Source: CAWDMC01 sp963803295
GTDB lineage: Bacteria > Acidobacteriota > Terriglobia > UBA7540
Length of the DNA: 64,000 nucleotides
Direction: 5' to 3'
Assembly (NCBI GenBank): GCA_963803295.1
Contig: CAWDMC010000016.1
Span: 62,001-126,000, forward strand
Shown: piece after piece, positions 32,338 to 41,556 of the stretch
Layout of the letters: each line of letters opens with the position of its first letter
Position numbering within the stretch: position 1 is the stretch's first letter
The notes under the pieces: generated by a model
Databases searched by the model: none
What the model saw: only the letters and a program-made list of their open reading frames with translations
Told to the model about the DNA's origin: nothing
Made by a program: the position numbers and the translations under genes

Positions 32338-32724
32338 ATGAAGAAGTTGCAATTGCCCGAAGTGACGATTGAAATGGTGGCCCGGCGATTCCGCATGCTG
32401 GGCGAGCCGCAGCGGCTGCGGATTCTCCAGCTACTGCAGTCAGGCCCAAAGACGGTAAATGAAGTGGTGGAGGCGCTGGGCGTGAGCCAGTCCAATGTGT
32501 CACGCCATCTCCAGGCGCTGGCCGATTCCGGCCTGCTCGCCCGCAAGCGGTCCGGCAACAACATCCTCTACTCGATCGGCGATCAGGTGGTCTACAAGCT
32601 ATGCGACTTGGTATGCCACAGCGTCACCCGCCAAGCCCGGTTTCAGCTGGCGCGGATGGCGGGCGTCGAGGCCGAACCGGTGAGTCAGGCTGGGGACATA
32701 CCGGGACATGAATCGAGAGATTGA
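32338..32724 (+). CDS. ArsR/SmtB-family repressor
   Basis: A 128-residue winged-helix regulator: FRMLGEPQRLRILQLLQSGP, recognition helix LGVSQSNVSRHLQALADSG, wing KRSGNNILYSI, then VYKLCDLVCHSVTRQ with two Cys in the C-terminal helix that could sense metal, arsenite or reactive sulfur. The usual N-terminal ELCVCDL site is absent. It probably controls itself and the efflux genes downstream (16 bp to tolC), and perhaps the Mo locus through the second operator. Confidence 0.93.
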   Translation: MKKLQLPEVTIEMVARRFRMLGEPQRLRILQLLQSGPKTVNEVVEALGVSQSNVSRHLQALADSGLLARKRSGNNILYSIGDQVVYKLCDLVCHSVTRQARFQLARMAGVEAEPVSQAGDIPGHESRD

Positions 32725-32739
32725 AACTAGGGATTGGCG

Positions 32740-34200
32740 ATGCATGGATTCGAAAACTGGTCGACGTTACTCAGAAACTTGGCGGCCCAAATAGTATTGT
32801 CGCTGCAAGTCGCTGTCCTGCCGGTGTTGTTGCTGTTGAGCGGAGCCGTGCTGACTTCCCGGGGACTGGCAGGGCAGGATGCCGCGCCAAGCAGTCCGCC
32901 GGCAGCACCGCCTGCGACCTTAACGCTGCGACAGGCAGTAGCAACTGCACTCGAGAAGAACCACACGATTCAGGCGGCAGGAGCGTACTCGGAAGCGGTG
33001 AAGCACGGCATCGCCGTGGCTCAGGCAGGCCGTTATCCGCGGCTGGATTTCTCCGAAGGCTTTAGCCGCGGCAACAATCCAGTTTACGTTTTTGGCACCT
33101 TGCTCACTCAGCGCCAGTTTACAGCGAACAACTTCGCGCTCGGTTTCCTGAACACCCCCCTTCCTCTCGATAATTTCCGCACTCAGTTCACAGCCGCCCT
33201 GCCTGTCTACGATGCCGGGCAGACCTCGCGCCGGGTTCACGACGCGCGGCTTGACTCTCAGGCTGCCGCGCAGGCGCTCGAGCGCACATCGCAGGAAGTG
33301 ATCTTCAACGTCATCAATGCCTACAACGACGAACTGCTGGCACGCGAAAGTGTGCGGGTAGCAGAATCGGCGGTGGAGATGAGCAAGGCAGACCTGAATC
33401 GGGCTCAGAACCGGCAGGATCAAGGCCAAGGGATCCCTTCTGACGTGCTGAGCGCCAAGGTTCAGCTCGCCCAGGCCCAGGAGGATCTCATCCGCGCCAG
33501 GAATGGCGTGGAGATTGCCCAGGCGGCGCTCAACGTGGCCATGGGACTCCCTGAAGACGCGCCAGGTGAAATTCAGGGCAACCTGACCGTGGTCACGTTC
33601 GAAGCCGGAGCGCTCGGGGAGCGGCAGCAGCGCGCACTGGCCAAGCGTCCCGACTATCTTGAAGCGACGCTGGGCGCCGGCAAAGCAAAGAATCAGGTGG
33701 GGGCGGCGCGGGCCGAGTTCCTGCCCAAGGTGAGCCTCTTTGCGTCCTGGGAGGAAGACAACCAGACCTTCGCGGCCCGCGGTGGCAACAACTGGATGGC
33801 GGGAGCAACCCTGAGCTTCAACCTCTTCGACGGCGGTGCGGACCGCTTTCGCCTCGCGGCAGCACGAGCGCGAGAGCGTCAGGCGGAAGCCCAGCAAGAA
33901 GAAATGGCGGCCGGGGTGCGGCTGCAGGTGCGTCAGGCCTTCCTGAATTTGACCAGCGCCGGGGAGCGCGTCAAAGTGTCGCGCGATTCCGCTTCTCAGG
34001 CGGAGGAAAGTCTGCGAATCCTGCGGAACCGCTACGAGAATGGTCTAGCCACCATCACCGATTTGCTGCGGACGGAGACAATGCGCACCAGTGCGCAGAA
34101 GAACCACCTGAGCGCACTTTACGACTATCGCCTCGCCTTTGCGGCTCTCGAGCTGGCGACCGGCGAATTGTCGCCCGATTCGCAGGCCGTGGGGCAATAG
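32740..34200 (+). CDS. TolC-family outer-membrane efflux protein
   Basis: A 486-residue TolC/OprM-like protein. A hydrophobic signal segment (about residues 18-42) is followed by two OEP repeats with long helices, e.g. TLRQAVATALEKNHTIQAAG near the start and RVKVSRDSASQAEESLRILR near the end, and the closing DYRLAFAALELATGEL. Forms the outer-membrane tunnel for the RND pump encoded next. It ends one base past the start of the frame holding the adaptor gene. Confidence 0.92.
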   Translation: MHGFENWSTLLRNLAAQIVLSLQVAVLPVLLLLSGAVLTSRGLAGQDAAPSSPPAAPPATLTLRQAVATALEKNHTIQAAGAYSEAVKHGIAVAQAGRYPRLDFSEGFSRGNNPVYVFGTLLTQRQFTANNFALGFLNTPLPLDNFRTQFTAALPVYDAGQTSRRVHDARLDSQAAAQALERTSQEVIFNVINAYNDELLARESVRVAESAVEMSKADLNRAQNRQDQGQGIPSDVLSAKVQLAQAQEDLIRARNGVEIAQAALNVAMGLPEDAPGEIQGNLTVVTFEAGALGERQQRALAKRPDYLEATLGAGKAKNQVGAARAEFLPKVSLFASWEEDNQTFAARGGNNWMAGATLSFNLFDGGADRFRLAAARARERQAEAQQEEMAAGVRLQVRQAFLNLTSAGERVKVSRDSASQAEESLRILRNRYENGLATITDLLRTETMRTSAQKNHLSALYDYRLAFAALELATGELSPDSQAVGQ

Positions 34201-34232
34201 TGCGGAGCGGGGGTCAGGCGAGGAAACAAGCT

Positions 34233-35381
34233 ATGAGGCGAATGTTGCAAAGACATGGTCTGGTTTTGGCTGGAGCAGTCTTCATGGCTGCTTGCGGCTC
34301 CGCCCCCAAGACCGCGAAACAGCCCGTGATCACTGTGTCGGGCGTCGCTCTAGAAATGGCGCGATTCGAGGAGGCGCCTATCCTCTACGAGGCTGTGGGA
34401 ACCGTGCGCTCGGCGACGGCAAGCATCCTAAACGCACAGCTCGGCGGTACGGTTCGTGAGATTCGGGTCAAGTTAGGAGACAGGGTAAAGCGCGGCCAGA
34501 TTCTGGCCATTCTCGACGACCGCAGTCCACGCGCACAACTCGGCATCACCGAGGCCGGGGTGGAAGAGAGCGCGCAGGCGCTGGTCGAGGCGAATCGTGG
34601 ACTCGAAGCCGCAACCGCCCAGCGGAAACTTGCCGAGACTACTCTACATCGATACCAGGATCTGTTAGCCAAGAACTCCCTCAGCCAGCAGGAATTCGAC
34701 GAAGCCAATGCGCACTATCAAGCGACAGTCGCCAACGAAGCCGCGCTCGCGGCCAAGATAAAGCAGGTGGAGGCCCGCCAGCGGCAGGCGGGAGCTGCGA
34801 GAGACTCGGCTACCACGTCGCTGGACTATGCCACCATCGTCTCACCCCTCGACGGCATTGTGACCGCAAAGTCCGTCGACTCCGGAACCGTCGTCATGCC
34901 TGGGATGCCGATCCTTACCGTGGAGGATCCTGGCCACTATCGTTTGGAGGCCAGTTTTCCCGAGGAACTCCTAGCCAAGGTGCATCTGGGCGACAGGGTG
35001 CGAGTTTCAATCGGTAGCGGCGAAGTGGACGGCCGGGTGGAGGAGATCGTCCCTTCGACTGATGCCTCTACCCGCACCGTGACCGTCAAGGTCTCTCTGC
35101 CCGCCAACTGCGGTTGCCGGTCCGGGGAGTACGGCAAGGCGGCTTTCCCGCTGGATCGCGAGAAGCGGCTCACCGTTTCTCGTTCAGCCTTGCTTGAGCA
35201 GGGCGAGCTGGAAGGCCTCTTCGTGGTTGATCCCCAAAACAACGTGCAATACCGGCTGGTGAAATCCGGCAAAAGCCAGGGAGGGCGCGTCGAGATTCTC
35301 TCCGGTGTGTCAGAGGGAGACCGCGTAGCCACTTCGGGGATCGACCAACTGCGTGATGGTATGCGCGTGGAGGCTCCGTGA
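34233..35381 (+). CDS. RND periplasmic adaptor lipoprotein (MFP)
   Basis: A 382-residue membrane-fusion protein with lipobox FMAACGS. The lipoyl halves are LGGTVREIRVKLGDRVKRGQ and SPLDGIVTAKSVDSGTVVMP; between them is a coiled-coil hairpin (about residues 100-190), and a beta-barrel and membrane-proximal domain follow (ending GIDQLRDGMRVEAP). The ATG at 34233 follows GCGAGGA; the GTG at 34200 is less likely. It overlaps the permease gene by four bases. Confidence 0.9.
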   Translation: MRRMLQRHGLVLAGAVFMAACGSAPKTAKQPVITVSGVALEMARFEEAPILYEAVGTVRSATASILNAQLGGTVREIRVKLGDRVKRGQILAILDDRSPRAQLGITEAGVEESAQALVEANRGLEAATAQRKLAETTLHRYQDLLAKNSLSQQEFDEANAHYQATVANEAALAAKIKQVEARQRQAGAARDSATTSLDYATIVSPLDGIVTAKSVDSGTVVMPGMPILTVEDPGHYRLEASFPEELLAKVHLGDRVRVSIGSGEVDGRVEEIVPSTDASTRTVTVKVSLPANCGCRSGEYGKAAFPLDREKRLTVSRSALLEQGELEGLFVVDPQNNVQYRLVKSGKSQGGRVEILSGVSEGDRVATSGIDQLRDGMRVEAP

Positions 35382-36715
35382 GCGAAAAGCCCCTGGGCTT
35401 CGCCGGCCGCGTCGCCCACTACTTCATCAACTCGAAGCTGACCCCGCTGCTGATGGTCTTCGCCATCCTGCTCGGGGCCTTCGCCGTTCTTGAGACGCCC
35501 CGCGAAGAAGAGCCGCAGATCATCGTCCCCATGATGGACGTCTTCGTGGAGATGCCGGGCGCGACCGCCAAAGAGGTGGAAGAGCGCGTCACCACCCCCA
35601 TGGAGAAGCTGATCTGGGAAATCCCCGGAGTTGAATACGTCTACTCTACGACCAAGCCCGGACTCAGCATGGTAGTTGTGCGCTACAAGGTCGGCGAAGA
35701 CGAAGAACGCTCGGTAGTGCGGCTCTACAATAAGCTCTATTCTCACTTCGATCTGATCCCCCCGGGCGCCTCCAGGCCCTTGATCAAGCCTCGCTCCATC
35801 GATGACGTTCCGGTGCTGGCGCTGACCTTTTGGAGCAACCGCTACGACGGCTTCACCCTGCGGCGCGTGGCCGCCGAGGTTGAGCACGAAGTCCAGAACA
35901 TCGACGACGTCTCTCAGACCAGCATCATCGGAGGACAGAAGCGCCAGATCCGGGTGCTGCTCGATCCCGCCAAGATGGCGGCCTACGGGGTGGCGCCGGC
36001 ATCGATCTTGCCTGCAGTGGAGCGATCCAATCAACGGCTGCAGTCGGGGCAATTTGCCGCGGGCAATCAGGAGTACAAAGTCGAATCCGGCGACTTCCTG
36101 CAGAGCGCGGAGGAAGTCGGCCAAGTGGTCGTCGGTGTCTCCTCGGGTCACCCTGTATACTTGCGAAACGTTGCCTCCGTCCGTGACGGCGCGGCGGAGC
36201 CTTCCGACTATGTCTTCTTCGGATTAGGCCGCACCGCACAGGACCGGCGCGTCAGCGCGACGGGCGAGTTCCCTGCCGTAACCCTCACGGTGTCCAAGCG
36301 CAAGGGGAAGAACGCGGTCATCATCGCCGATCAGGTGCTCCACAAGATCGAGCAACTGAAAGGCAGGGTGATCCCCACTGGCGTCGAAGTCACCGAGACG
36401 CGCAACTACGGCGATACCGCCCAGGAGAAGTCAAACGAGTTGCTCAAGCACCTGCTCCTGGCGACCCTTTCGGTGAGCTTACTCATCGCTCTGGCGCTCG
36501 GATGGCGCTCTTCTGTCGTCGTGCTGGCGGCGGTGCCCGTCACTCTGGCGCTGACTCTCTTCATTTATTTCATCTACGGCTTCACGCTTGAATCGCGTAA
36601 CCTTGTTCGCCCTGATCTTCTCCATCGGCATTCTGGTCGACGACGCCATCGTGGTGGTGGAAAACATCACCCGGCATTTTCATCTGCCCGAGAACAAGGG
36701 GCGCTCGCTGGGTGA
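35378..36715 (+). CDS. RND efflux permease, 5' part (frameshifted)
   Basis: The N-terminal 400 residues of an AcrB/CusA-class permease: first membrane helix LTPLLMVFAILLGAFAVLE, porter domains with VEMPGATAKEVEERVTTPME and DDVSQTSIIGGQKRQIRVLL, and helices around ATLSVSLLIALALGWRSSVV. After FIYFIYGFTL the frame leaves the family (ESRNLVRPDL...) and stops at 36715. The normal continuation is in the next frame from 36588. One extra T near 36585-36588 explains the break. Either the gene is inactive or the base is a sequencing error. Confidence 0.88.
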   Translation: MSEKPLGFAGRVAHYFINSKLTPLLMVFAILLGAFAVLETPREEEPQIIVPMMDVFVEMPGATAKEVEERVTTPMEKLIWEIPGVEYVYSTTKPGLSMVVVRYKVGEDEERSVVRLYNKLYSHFDLIPPGASRPLIKPRSIDDVPVLALTFWSNRYDGFTLRRVAAEVEHEVQNIDDVSQTSIIGGQKRQIRVLLDPAKMAAYGVAPASILPAVERSNQRLQSGQFAAGNQEYKVESGDFLQSAEEVGQVVVGVSSGHPVYLRNVASVRDGAAEPSDYVFFGLGRTAQDRRVSATGEFPAVTLTVSKRKGKNAVIIADQVLHKIEQLKGRVIPTGVEVTETRNYGDTAQEKSNELLKHLLLATLSVSLLIALALGWRSSVVVLAAVPVTLALTLFIYFIYGFTLESRNLVRPDLLHRHSGRRRHRGGGKHHPAFSSAREQGALAG

Positions 36716-38612
36716 CGTCGCCGTCGAGGCCGTCGACGAAGTGGGTAACCCGACGATGCTCGCCACCTGGGCGGTGATCGCGGCCATCCTGCCCATGGCC
36801 TTCGTGGGCGGGCTGATGGGACCTTATATGCGCCCTATCCCAGTTGGGGCATCGCTGGCCATGGTCTTCTCGCTGTTGATCGCTTTCGTCATCTCACCCT
36901 GGGCGGCGCTGCGCATGTTGGCGGGTGCTAAGTCGAAACATGCAGAGGTGGAGGGGGGACCGGAGGGCTGGACCACCCGGATCTATCGCCAGGTGATGAC
37001 GCCCCTCCTTCTTAACGCTGGGAAGCGGCGGGCGTTTCTGGTGGGAGTCGTGCTGTTACTGCTGGCGGTGATGGCGCTGCCCCTGTTGAAGATCGTGCGC
37101 GTCAAGATGTTGCCCTTTGACAACAAGAGCGAGATGCAGGTGATCGTCGACATGCCGGACGGCACCACGCTCGAACAGACGGCCCGGGTGACGCAGGAAA
37201 TCGCCCGGCGTCTTGCCCAGGAGCCGGAGGTCGTCAATTACCAGACCTACGCGGGCACCGCGGGTCCCTACAATTTCAACGGCCTGGTACGCCACTATTT
37301 CTTGCGAAGGGGTGCGAATCAGGCTGATATCCAGGTGAACCTGCTACCCAAGCAGCAGCGCTCCGCTCAAAGCCACGATATTGCCAAGCGCGTCCGCGAT
37401 GCCATCGTGCCCATCGGCGACCGTTATGGCGCTCGTCTGAAGGTGGCTGAGATACCCCCTGGCCCACCGGTGATTGAAACCCTGGTGGCCGAAATCTATG
37501 GTCCCGACGAGACCCAGCAGATCCAGGTCGCCGGTCAGGTCCGCGATAAGTTCAAGCAGACCCCCGGCGTAGTGGACGTGGACTGGATGGTTGAGGACCC
37601 CCAGACGGAATATCGCTTCATAGTCGATAAAGAAAAAGCAGCGCTGAACGGCGTGGGCGCCGATCAGGTCGCCCAAACGCTGAGGCTGGCACTCAGCGGG
37701 GCGACGGTGGGCCTCGCCCATCAGCCGCGTGAAAAGGAGGACGTCGACATCCGTCTACAACTGCCTCGGGCCGAGCGCACCAGCCTGACGGACCTCGGAG
37801 AGATCCGCATGTTGTCATCGACGGGCGCCCTGGTGCCACTCAGTGAGATCGCCAAGGTGGAACAGGGCACCATCGAGAAGAGCATCTACCACAAGAACCT
37901 CAAACGCGTCGTTTACGTCACCGGTGACGTGGCGGGCCGGGAGGAAAGTCCAGTTTATGCGATCCAGAAGCTCTCGGAGGAGCTTGATTCCGTACGGGCC
38001 CCAGGCGGCTACTCTATTGAACGCTATGCCACCCACTTGCCCTTCATGACCGATAAGGTCTCGATGAAGTGGGATGGCGAGTGGCAGATTACTTACGAAG
38101 TGTTTAGGGATCTGGGATTCGCCTTTGCCATCGTTCTGGTGCTGATCTACGTGATCGTGGTGGCCTGGTTCCAGTCATTCCGTATCCCGCTGGTGATCAT
38201 GGCGCCAATCCCGCTGACGCTGGTGGGAATATTGCCGGCGCACGCCCTAATGGGAGCATTCTTCACTGCAACCTCGATTATCGGCTTCATCGCCGGAGCC
38301 GGAATCATCGTGCGGAACTCGATCATTCTGGTCGACTTCATTGAGTTGCGGCGCAAGCAGGGCCTGCGGCTGGCAGAGGCAGTGGTGGACGCCGGAGCGA
38401 TCCGCTTCCGGCCTATGCTCCTAACGGCGGCCGCAGTGGTGGTCGGCGCCTTCGTGATCCTGTTCGATCCGATCTTTCAGGGGCTCGCGATTTCCCTCAT
38501 GGCCGGCGAGGTGGCTTCGACGTTCCTCTCCCGGATGGCTGTTCCGGTCCTCTACTATCTCCATGCCCGGGGTGAAGAGCGACACTTGGCGCCGGAGGTC
38601 GGACACGCATGA
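36588..38612 (+). CDS. RND efflux permease, 3' part (frameshifted)
   Basis: A 674-residue continuation of the same permease. It opens NRVTLFALIFSIGILVDDAI, the TM4 region with the conserved Asp pair of the proton relay, and includes the second porter half (LPFDNKSEMQVIVDMPDGTT) and the C-terminal helices, with IPLVIMAPIPLTLVGILPAH and IVRNSIILVDFIELRRKQG. With the 5' part the product would be about 1,078 residues, normal for the family. On its own, the TTG-started piece would lack half of the porter. Confidence 0.88.
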   Translation: MNRVTLFALIFSIGILVDDAIVVVENITRHFHLPENKGRSLGDVAVEAVDEVGNPTMLATWAVIAAILPMAFVGGLMGPYMRPIPVGASLAMVFSLLIAFVISPWAALRMLAGAKSKHAEVEGGPEGWTTRIYRQVMTPLLLNAGKRRAFLVGVVLLLLAVMALPLLKIVRVKMLPFDNKSEMQVIVDMPDGTTLEQTARVTQEIARRLAQEPEVVNYQTYAGTAGPYNFNGLVRHYFLRRGANQADIQVNLLPKQQRSAQSHDIAKRVRDAIVPIGDRYGARLKVAEIPPGPPVIETLVAEIYGPDETQQIQVAGQVRDKFKQTPGVVDVDWMVEDPQTEYRFIVDKEKAALNGVGADQVAQTLRLALSGATVGLAHQPREKEDVDIRLQLPRAERTSLTDLGEIRMLSSTGALVPLSEIAKVEQGTIEKSIYHKNLKRVVYVTGDVAGREESPVYAIQKLSEELDSVRAPGGYSIERYATHLPFMTDKVSMKWDGEWQITYEVFRDLGFAFAIVLVLIYVIVVAWFQSFRIPLVIMAPIPLTLVGILPAHALMGAFFTATSIIGFIAGAGIIVRNSIILVDFIELRRKQGLRLAEAVVDAGAIRFRPMLLTAAAVVVGAFVILFDPIFQGLAISLMAGEVASTFLSRMAVPVLYYLHARGEERHLAPEVGHA

Positions 38613-38698
38613 AACCGACCTTTTCACCGCTCCATTTCCGCTTGATTCCCGCCACAAATCCCGCTCATTTTCCGCTCTGCTTTTTGAGGAGGAACACT

Positions 38699-38887
38699 AT
38701 GGATGTCAATCGTTGGTTACGTCTAATCGCTGGAAGCTTCGTCCTGGCGACTGTTTTGCTCGGCTATTACGTCAGCCCGAAATGGTTCTGGTTTACCGGC
38801 TTCGTAGCCCTGAATCTGGTCCAATCGGCCTTCACTAACTGGTGTCCGATGATGACCTTTCTGCGTAAGCTCGGTGTGAGACAATAG
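38699..38887 (+). CDS. DUF2892 (YgaP-type) membrane protein
   Basis: A 62-residue protein: MDVNRWLRLIAGSFVLATVL, then YYVSPKWFWFTGFVALNLVQ and FTNWCPMMTFLRKLGV. Two helices and the NWCPM motif are typical of DUF2892, which is fused to rhodanese in YgaP. The ATG at 38699 follows GAGGAGGA, whereas the longer frame from 38609 has none. It sits between the RND pump and moeA, with a rhodanese gene 1.4 kb downstream. Confidence 0.85.
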   Translation: MDVNRWLRLIAGSFVLATVLLGYYVSPKWFWFTGFVALNLVQSAFTNWCPMMTFLRKLGVRQ

Positions 38888-39033
38888 CGAGTAGGATCGC
38901 AGAGAGATGGCAGCCTTGTCGTGGACACAGCAACTCCAGCAGAACCGGTCTTTCGCATGCTTCACGTAAGACCGACAGTTCGAATGACGAGAACTGTTAA
39001 TGTTTGGCCTCCCCGACGCAGCAGGGCACGGTA

Positions 39034-40308
39034 ATGGAAATGAACGGCGCAGTTGATAACGATAACCCGGTCGCCTTCGACGCAGCCCGGCGGATCGTAA
39101 CCCTTGCGGTCGAGCCGTTGGGGGCTGAGTGCGTCCCCTTGTCTAACGCCTCCGGACGCGTAGCCGCTGAAGAGGTCACGGCGGAAGAGGATCTGGTTCC
39201 GTACGCCCGCTCGGCGATGGATGGCTACGCACTGAGAACTGCGGATATTACCGGTGCTTCCGCTCAGTCCCCTGTTTCTCTTCCTATCGCGGGAGAGGCG
39301 TTTCCGGGCGAGGGTGATACAGCGCTATCCCCTCGCACCGTGATAGCCATCACCACCGGGACGCCCCTTCCCCGTCATGCGGACGCCGTCATCCCCTACG
39401 AGCGGATCGAGCGGCGGGAGGATATGGTTTTCATTCGGGAAGTGGTTGCACCAGGAAACTGCGTGTTCCCACCTGCCGAAGATGTTCGGCGGGGAGAGCT
39501 GCTGGTGAGACGTGGGGAGGTGCTCCGTCCGGCTTCAGTCGCGCTCCTGGCGTTTGTGGGTAAGTCTCAAATGTCAGTATTCAGGCGTCCCCGCGTCAGC
39601 GTTCTCTGCACTGGAAATGAGCTTGTGGACGTCTCGGTTACACCCCGGCACGGGCAGGTCCGCAATACCAACGCCTACTCCCTGATGGCCCTGCTTTCCG
39701 GTTGCGGGGCCGACGCCCGCTACTGCGGTATGGCTGAGGATGATCCTGGGCGATTGCGTTCGCTATTGCAAGATGCTTGCCGGGAAACTGATCTTGTCAT
39801 CACCACCGGTGGGGCGTCGGTCGGAAGGCGAGACCTGGTAAAGTCTGTGCTGGAGTCTCTGGGAGCGCACTTTGCTTTCCGTCGGGTGGCCGCAAGACCG
39901 GGCAAGCCGTTTGGCTTCGCTCGATGGGAAGCTACCCCGGTTTGCGTACTTCCGGGGAATCCTGCGGCGGCATTTGTGGCGTTCCATGAATTCGTCCGAC
40001 CAGCTCTCTTTCGGATGGCAGGACGAGAAAAGACAGAGCTAACGACCTTGCAGGCCACCCTCGCGGGACGCGCCAAGTCCAAAGCGGGCTCGCGCTACGT
40101 AATCCTTGCTCAGTTGTTACTGGGCGCCTCTGGATTCTCGGTTCGCCCCTTGGCGAACCAATGCTCGGCTCTGGTGCGAACGGCTGCCATGGCCAATGCG
40201 CTCATCCTTCTGCCAGAGGGACCCGCCAGCTTTGACTCAGGCGATACGGTCACGGTCCAGGTGCTGGACTGGGAAAATGTGACCTATGCTGAAGCAGAAT
40301 CAGCCTAA
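39034..40308 (+). CDS. moeA: Molybdopterin molybdotransferase MoeA
   Basis: A 424-residue MoeA. It shows VPYARSAMDGYALRTADITG, FPGEGDTALSPRTVIAITTG, TGTPLPRHADAVIPYE, VLCTGNELVD, the NTNAYSLMALLSGCGADARY and TTGGASVGRRDLVK MPT-binding region, and RPGKPFGFARWEATPVCVLP with GNPAAAFV. It inserts molybdate into adenylylated molybdopterin. The start is uncertain (39034, 39040 or TTG 39004); none has a strong ribosome-binding site. Its place near the Mo oxidoreductase locus suggests a dedicated supply of cofactor. Confidence 0.93.
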   Translation: MEMNGAVDNDNPVAFDAARRIVTLAVEPLGAECVPLSNASGRVAAEEVTAEEDLVPYARSAMDGYALRTADITGASAQSPVSLPIAGEAFPGEGDTALSPRTVIAITTGTPLPRHADAVIPYERIERREDMVFIREVVAPGNCVFPPAEDVRRGELLVRRGEVLRPASVALLAFVGKSQMSVFRRPRVSVLCTGNELVDVSVTPRHGQVRNTNAYSLMALLSGCGADARYCGMAEDDPGRLRSLLQDACRETDLVITTGGASVGRRDLVKSVLESLGAHFAFRRVAARPGKPFGFARWEATPVCVLPGNPAAAFVAFHEFVRPALFRMAGREKTELTTLQATLAGRAKSKAGSRYVILAQLLLGASGFSVRPLANQCSALVRTAAMANALILLPEGPASFDSGDTVTVQVLDWENVTYAEAESA

Positions 40309-40320
40309 GGAGAATCAATC

Positions 40321-40800
40321 GTGAGCATGCCCTCTCTCAAACGCATTTTCTTTGTTGCCCTGGCGGTACTGGCGGCGGGCGTGATAGCAACCGTCACCCA
40401 ACGGAACCTGGCCACCGGATCCGACCCTTGGACGCCGTCCGAACTGATTACTCCCGAGACTCTGGTCAAGCAGTTGTCAGGCCCTAAGAAGCCGACTGTT
40501 ATCTGCGTGGCCTTCAAGGTACTCTACGATATAGGCCACGTGCCGGGGGCGCTGTTTCTCGGTCCGGGACGCGACCCGCAGGGACTGGAAGCTCTGAAGC
40601 AGTGGGCCGCGAGCCAACCCAGGAACAAGTCCATCGTCATCTATTGCGGTTGCTGCCCTTGGTCGCATTGTCCGAACGTCCGCCCGGCCTTTGCGCTTCT
40701 CAAGGAGATGGGTTTCTCCCAACTGCAACTCGTCGAGATCGAGAATGACTTCGGACGGGACTGGCGCGACAAAGGATATCCGGTAGAGAAGTCCAACTGA
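40321..40800 (+). CDS. Exported Cys-rich rhodanese-like protein
   Basis: A 159-residue protein with an N-terminal anchor or signal (about residues 8-26) and a rhodanese-like domain: KPTVICVAFKVLYDIGHVPG near the front, then IVIYCGCCPWSHCPNVRPAF as the active-site loop. Four Cys lie within ten residues there, so it is not an ordinary C-x5 loop and might bind metal or carry a persulfide. The GTG start at 40321 follows AAGGAG; the gap to moeA is 12 bp, so the two are probably one operon. Confidence 0.8.
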   Translation: MSMPSLKRIFFVALAVLAAGVIATVTQRNLATGSDPWTPSELITPETLVKQLSGPKKPTVICVAFKVLYDIGHVPGALFLGPGRDPQGLEALKQWAASQPRNKSIVIYCGCCPWSHCPNVRPAFALLKEMGFSQLQLVEIENDFGRDWRDKGYPVEKSN

Positions 40801-40879
40801 CGGGTTCGATCTGTAGAGAGCCTGCTCTGGGCGGCGCTGCGACTTTTCTCAAACTCGGTGCTAGAGGTATGATTTGACT

Positions 40880-40966
40880 ATGGACAGCCTATTGATTCTC
40901 CTTGTCTTCTTAGTTGTTTGGTTCGTAGTTCTACCCCGCATTCCCGGAGTAAGCCGCTTTACCTGA
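40880..40966 (+). CDS. Possible 28-residue single-helix membrane peptide
   Basis: ATG at 40880 opens MDSLLILLVFLVVWFVVLPR and ends IPGVSRFT, a short membrane helix with a positively charged end. No strong ribosome-binding site is present. Proteins of this size are usually missed by gene finders. It may also be chance in a 243-bp gap. Confidence 0.3.
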   Translation: MDSLLILLVFLVVWFVVLPRIPGVSRFT

Positions 40967-41043
40967 GCGGCGCGGCGCTCCCCGGAGGGGAGTTCCAAGC
41001 CGGAAGGCTGTGACCTCAAACCCAAGGAGTAGGCTCAATCGCC

Positions 41044-41232
41044 ATGCCCATCTTTGAATACGCCTGTGCCAACTGCGGCCATGTCTTCGAGAAGCTCGTG
41101 CTGACCCGCAACCAGGAACTGCCTGAGTGTCCCAAGTGCGGACGGAAACAGGTGGAGCAAGTGTTCTCGGCATTTGCCACCGCCGCAAGCAAGTCAACTG
41201 GCCGCGCGTGCGCGCCCTCGGGTGGTGGCTGA
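41044..41232 (+). CDS. FmdB-family zinc ribbon protein
   Basis: A 62-residue protein opening MPIFEYACANCGHVFEKLVL with a second pair CPKCG. The CxxC-x16-CxxC zinc ribbon is the FmdB pattern, a putative regulatory protein family first tied to formamidase/amide genes. AAGGAG lies upstream. A strong hairpin follows the stop. Confidence 0.9.
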   Translation: MPIFEYACANCGHVFEKLVLTRNQELPECPKCGRKQVEQVFSAFATAASKSTGRACAPSGGG

Positions 41233-41244
41233 CGGATCTGAACC

Positions 41245-41263
41245 GGGGAGCAGGCTGCTCCCC
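41245..41263 (+). terminator. Hairpin after fmdB-like gene, possible terminator
   Basis: Perfect 8-bp stem GGGGAGCA/TGCTCCCC around a GGC loop, 12 bases past the stop. No T tract follows (CCTAAAAG), so termination is only possible; it could instead be a short interspersed repeat. Confidence 0.4.
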
Positions 41264-41296
41264 CTAAAAGGTAGCGTAGGGATTCTTGATGTCCGT

Positions 41297-41556
41297 TCAA
41301 AGGCTCAGACGCCACCGCGTCATGGCCTTGGTCAGTTCGGATGAAACCTTGGTGTAGTCCCCTGACAGACCGATAGCCTTCTCCGCTGCCTCCTTTTGAC
41401 CCGAAATCACAAGCTCCACAACCTTGGCCGCCTGCTCGTGGAACTGCGCATGAAGCTGCTTCACGGTCAGGTAGTTCTCCGTTTTCCTCTCAGTCTGCGA
41501 AAGGTCTGAGCCGTACAGCCATTTTCCGAACTCGCACTGGTTATCCTTCCTTACCG
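41297..41556 (-). pseudogene. CZB-domain protein, C-terminal fragment
   Basis: The minus strand reads VRKDNQCEFGKWLYGSDLSQ and LHAQFHEQAAKVVELVISGQ and ends MTRWRLSL. The Cys in QCEFGKW and the His pair in LHAQFH are zinc ligands of the chemoreceptor zinc-binding (CZB) domain. The missing N-terminal His helix is found 1.3 kb away, beyond an IS1182 transposase, at 42904-43018. The frame is open through the junction but has no start of its own. Confidence 0.75.

Noticed and set aside
34937..36151. 404-codon minus-strand frame
   Set aside because: Antisense shadow of the adaptor and RND permease genes.
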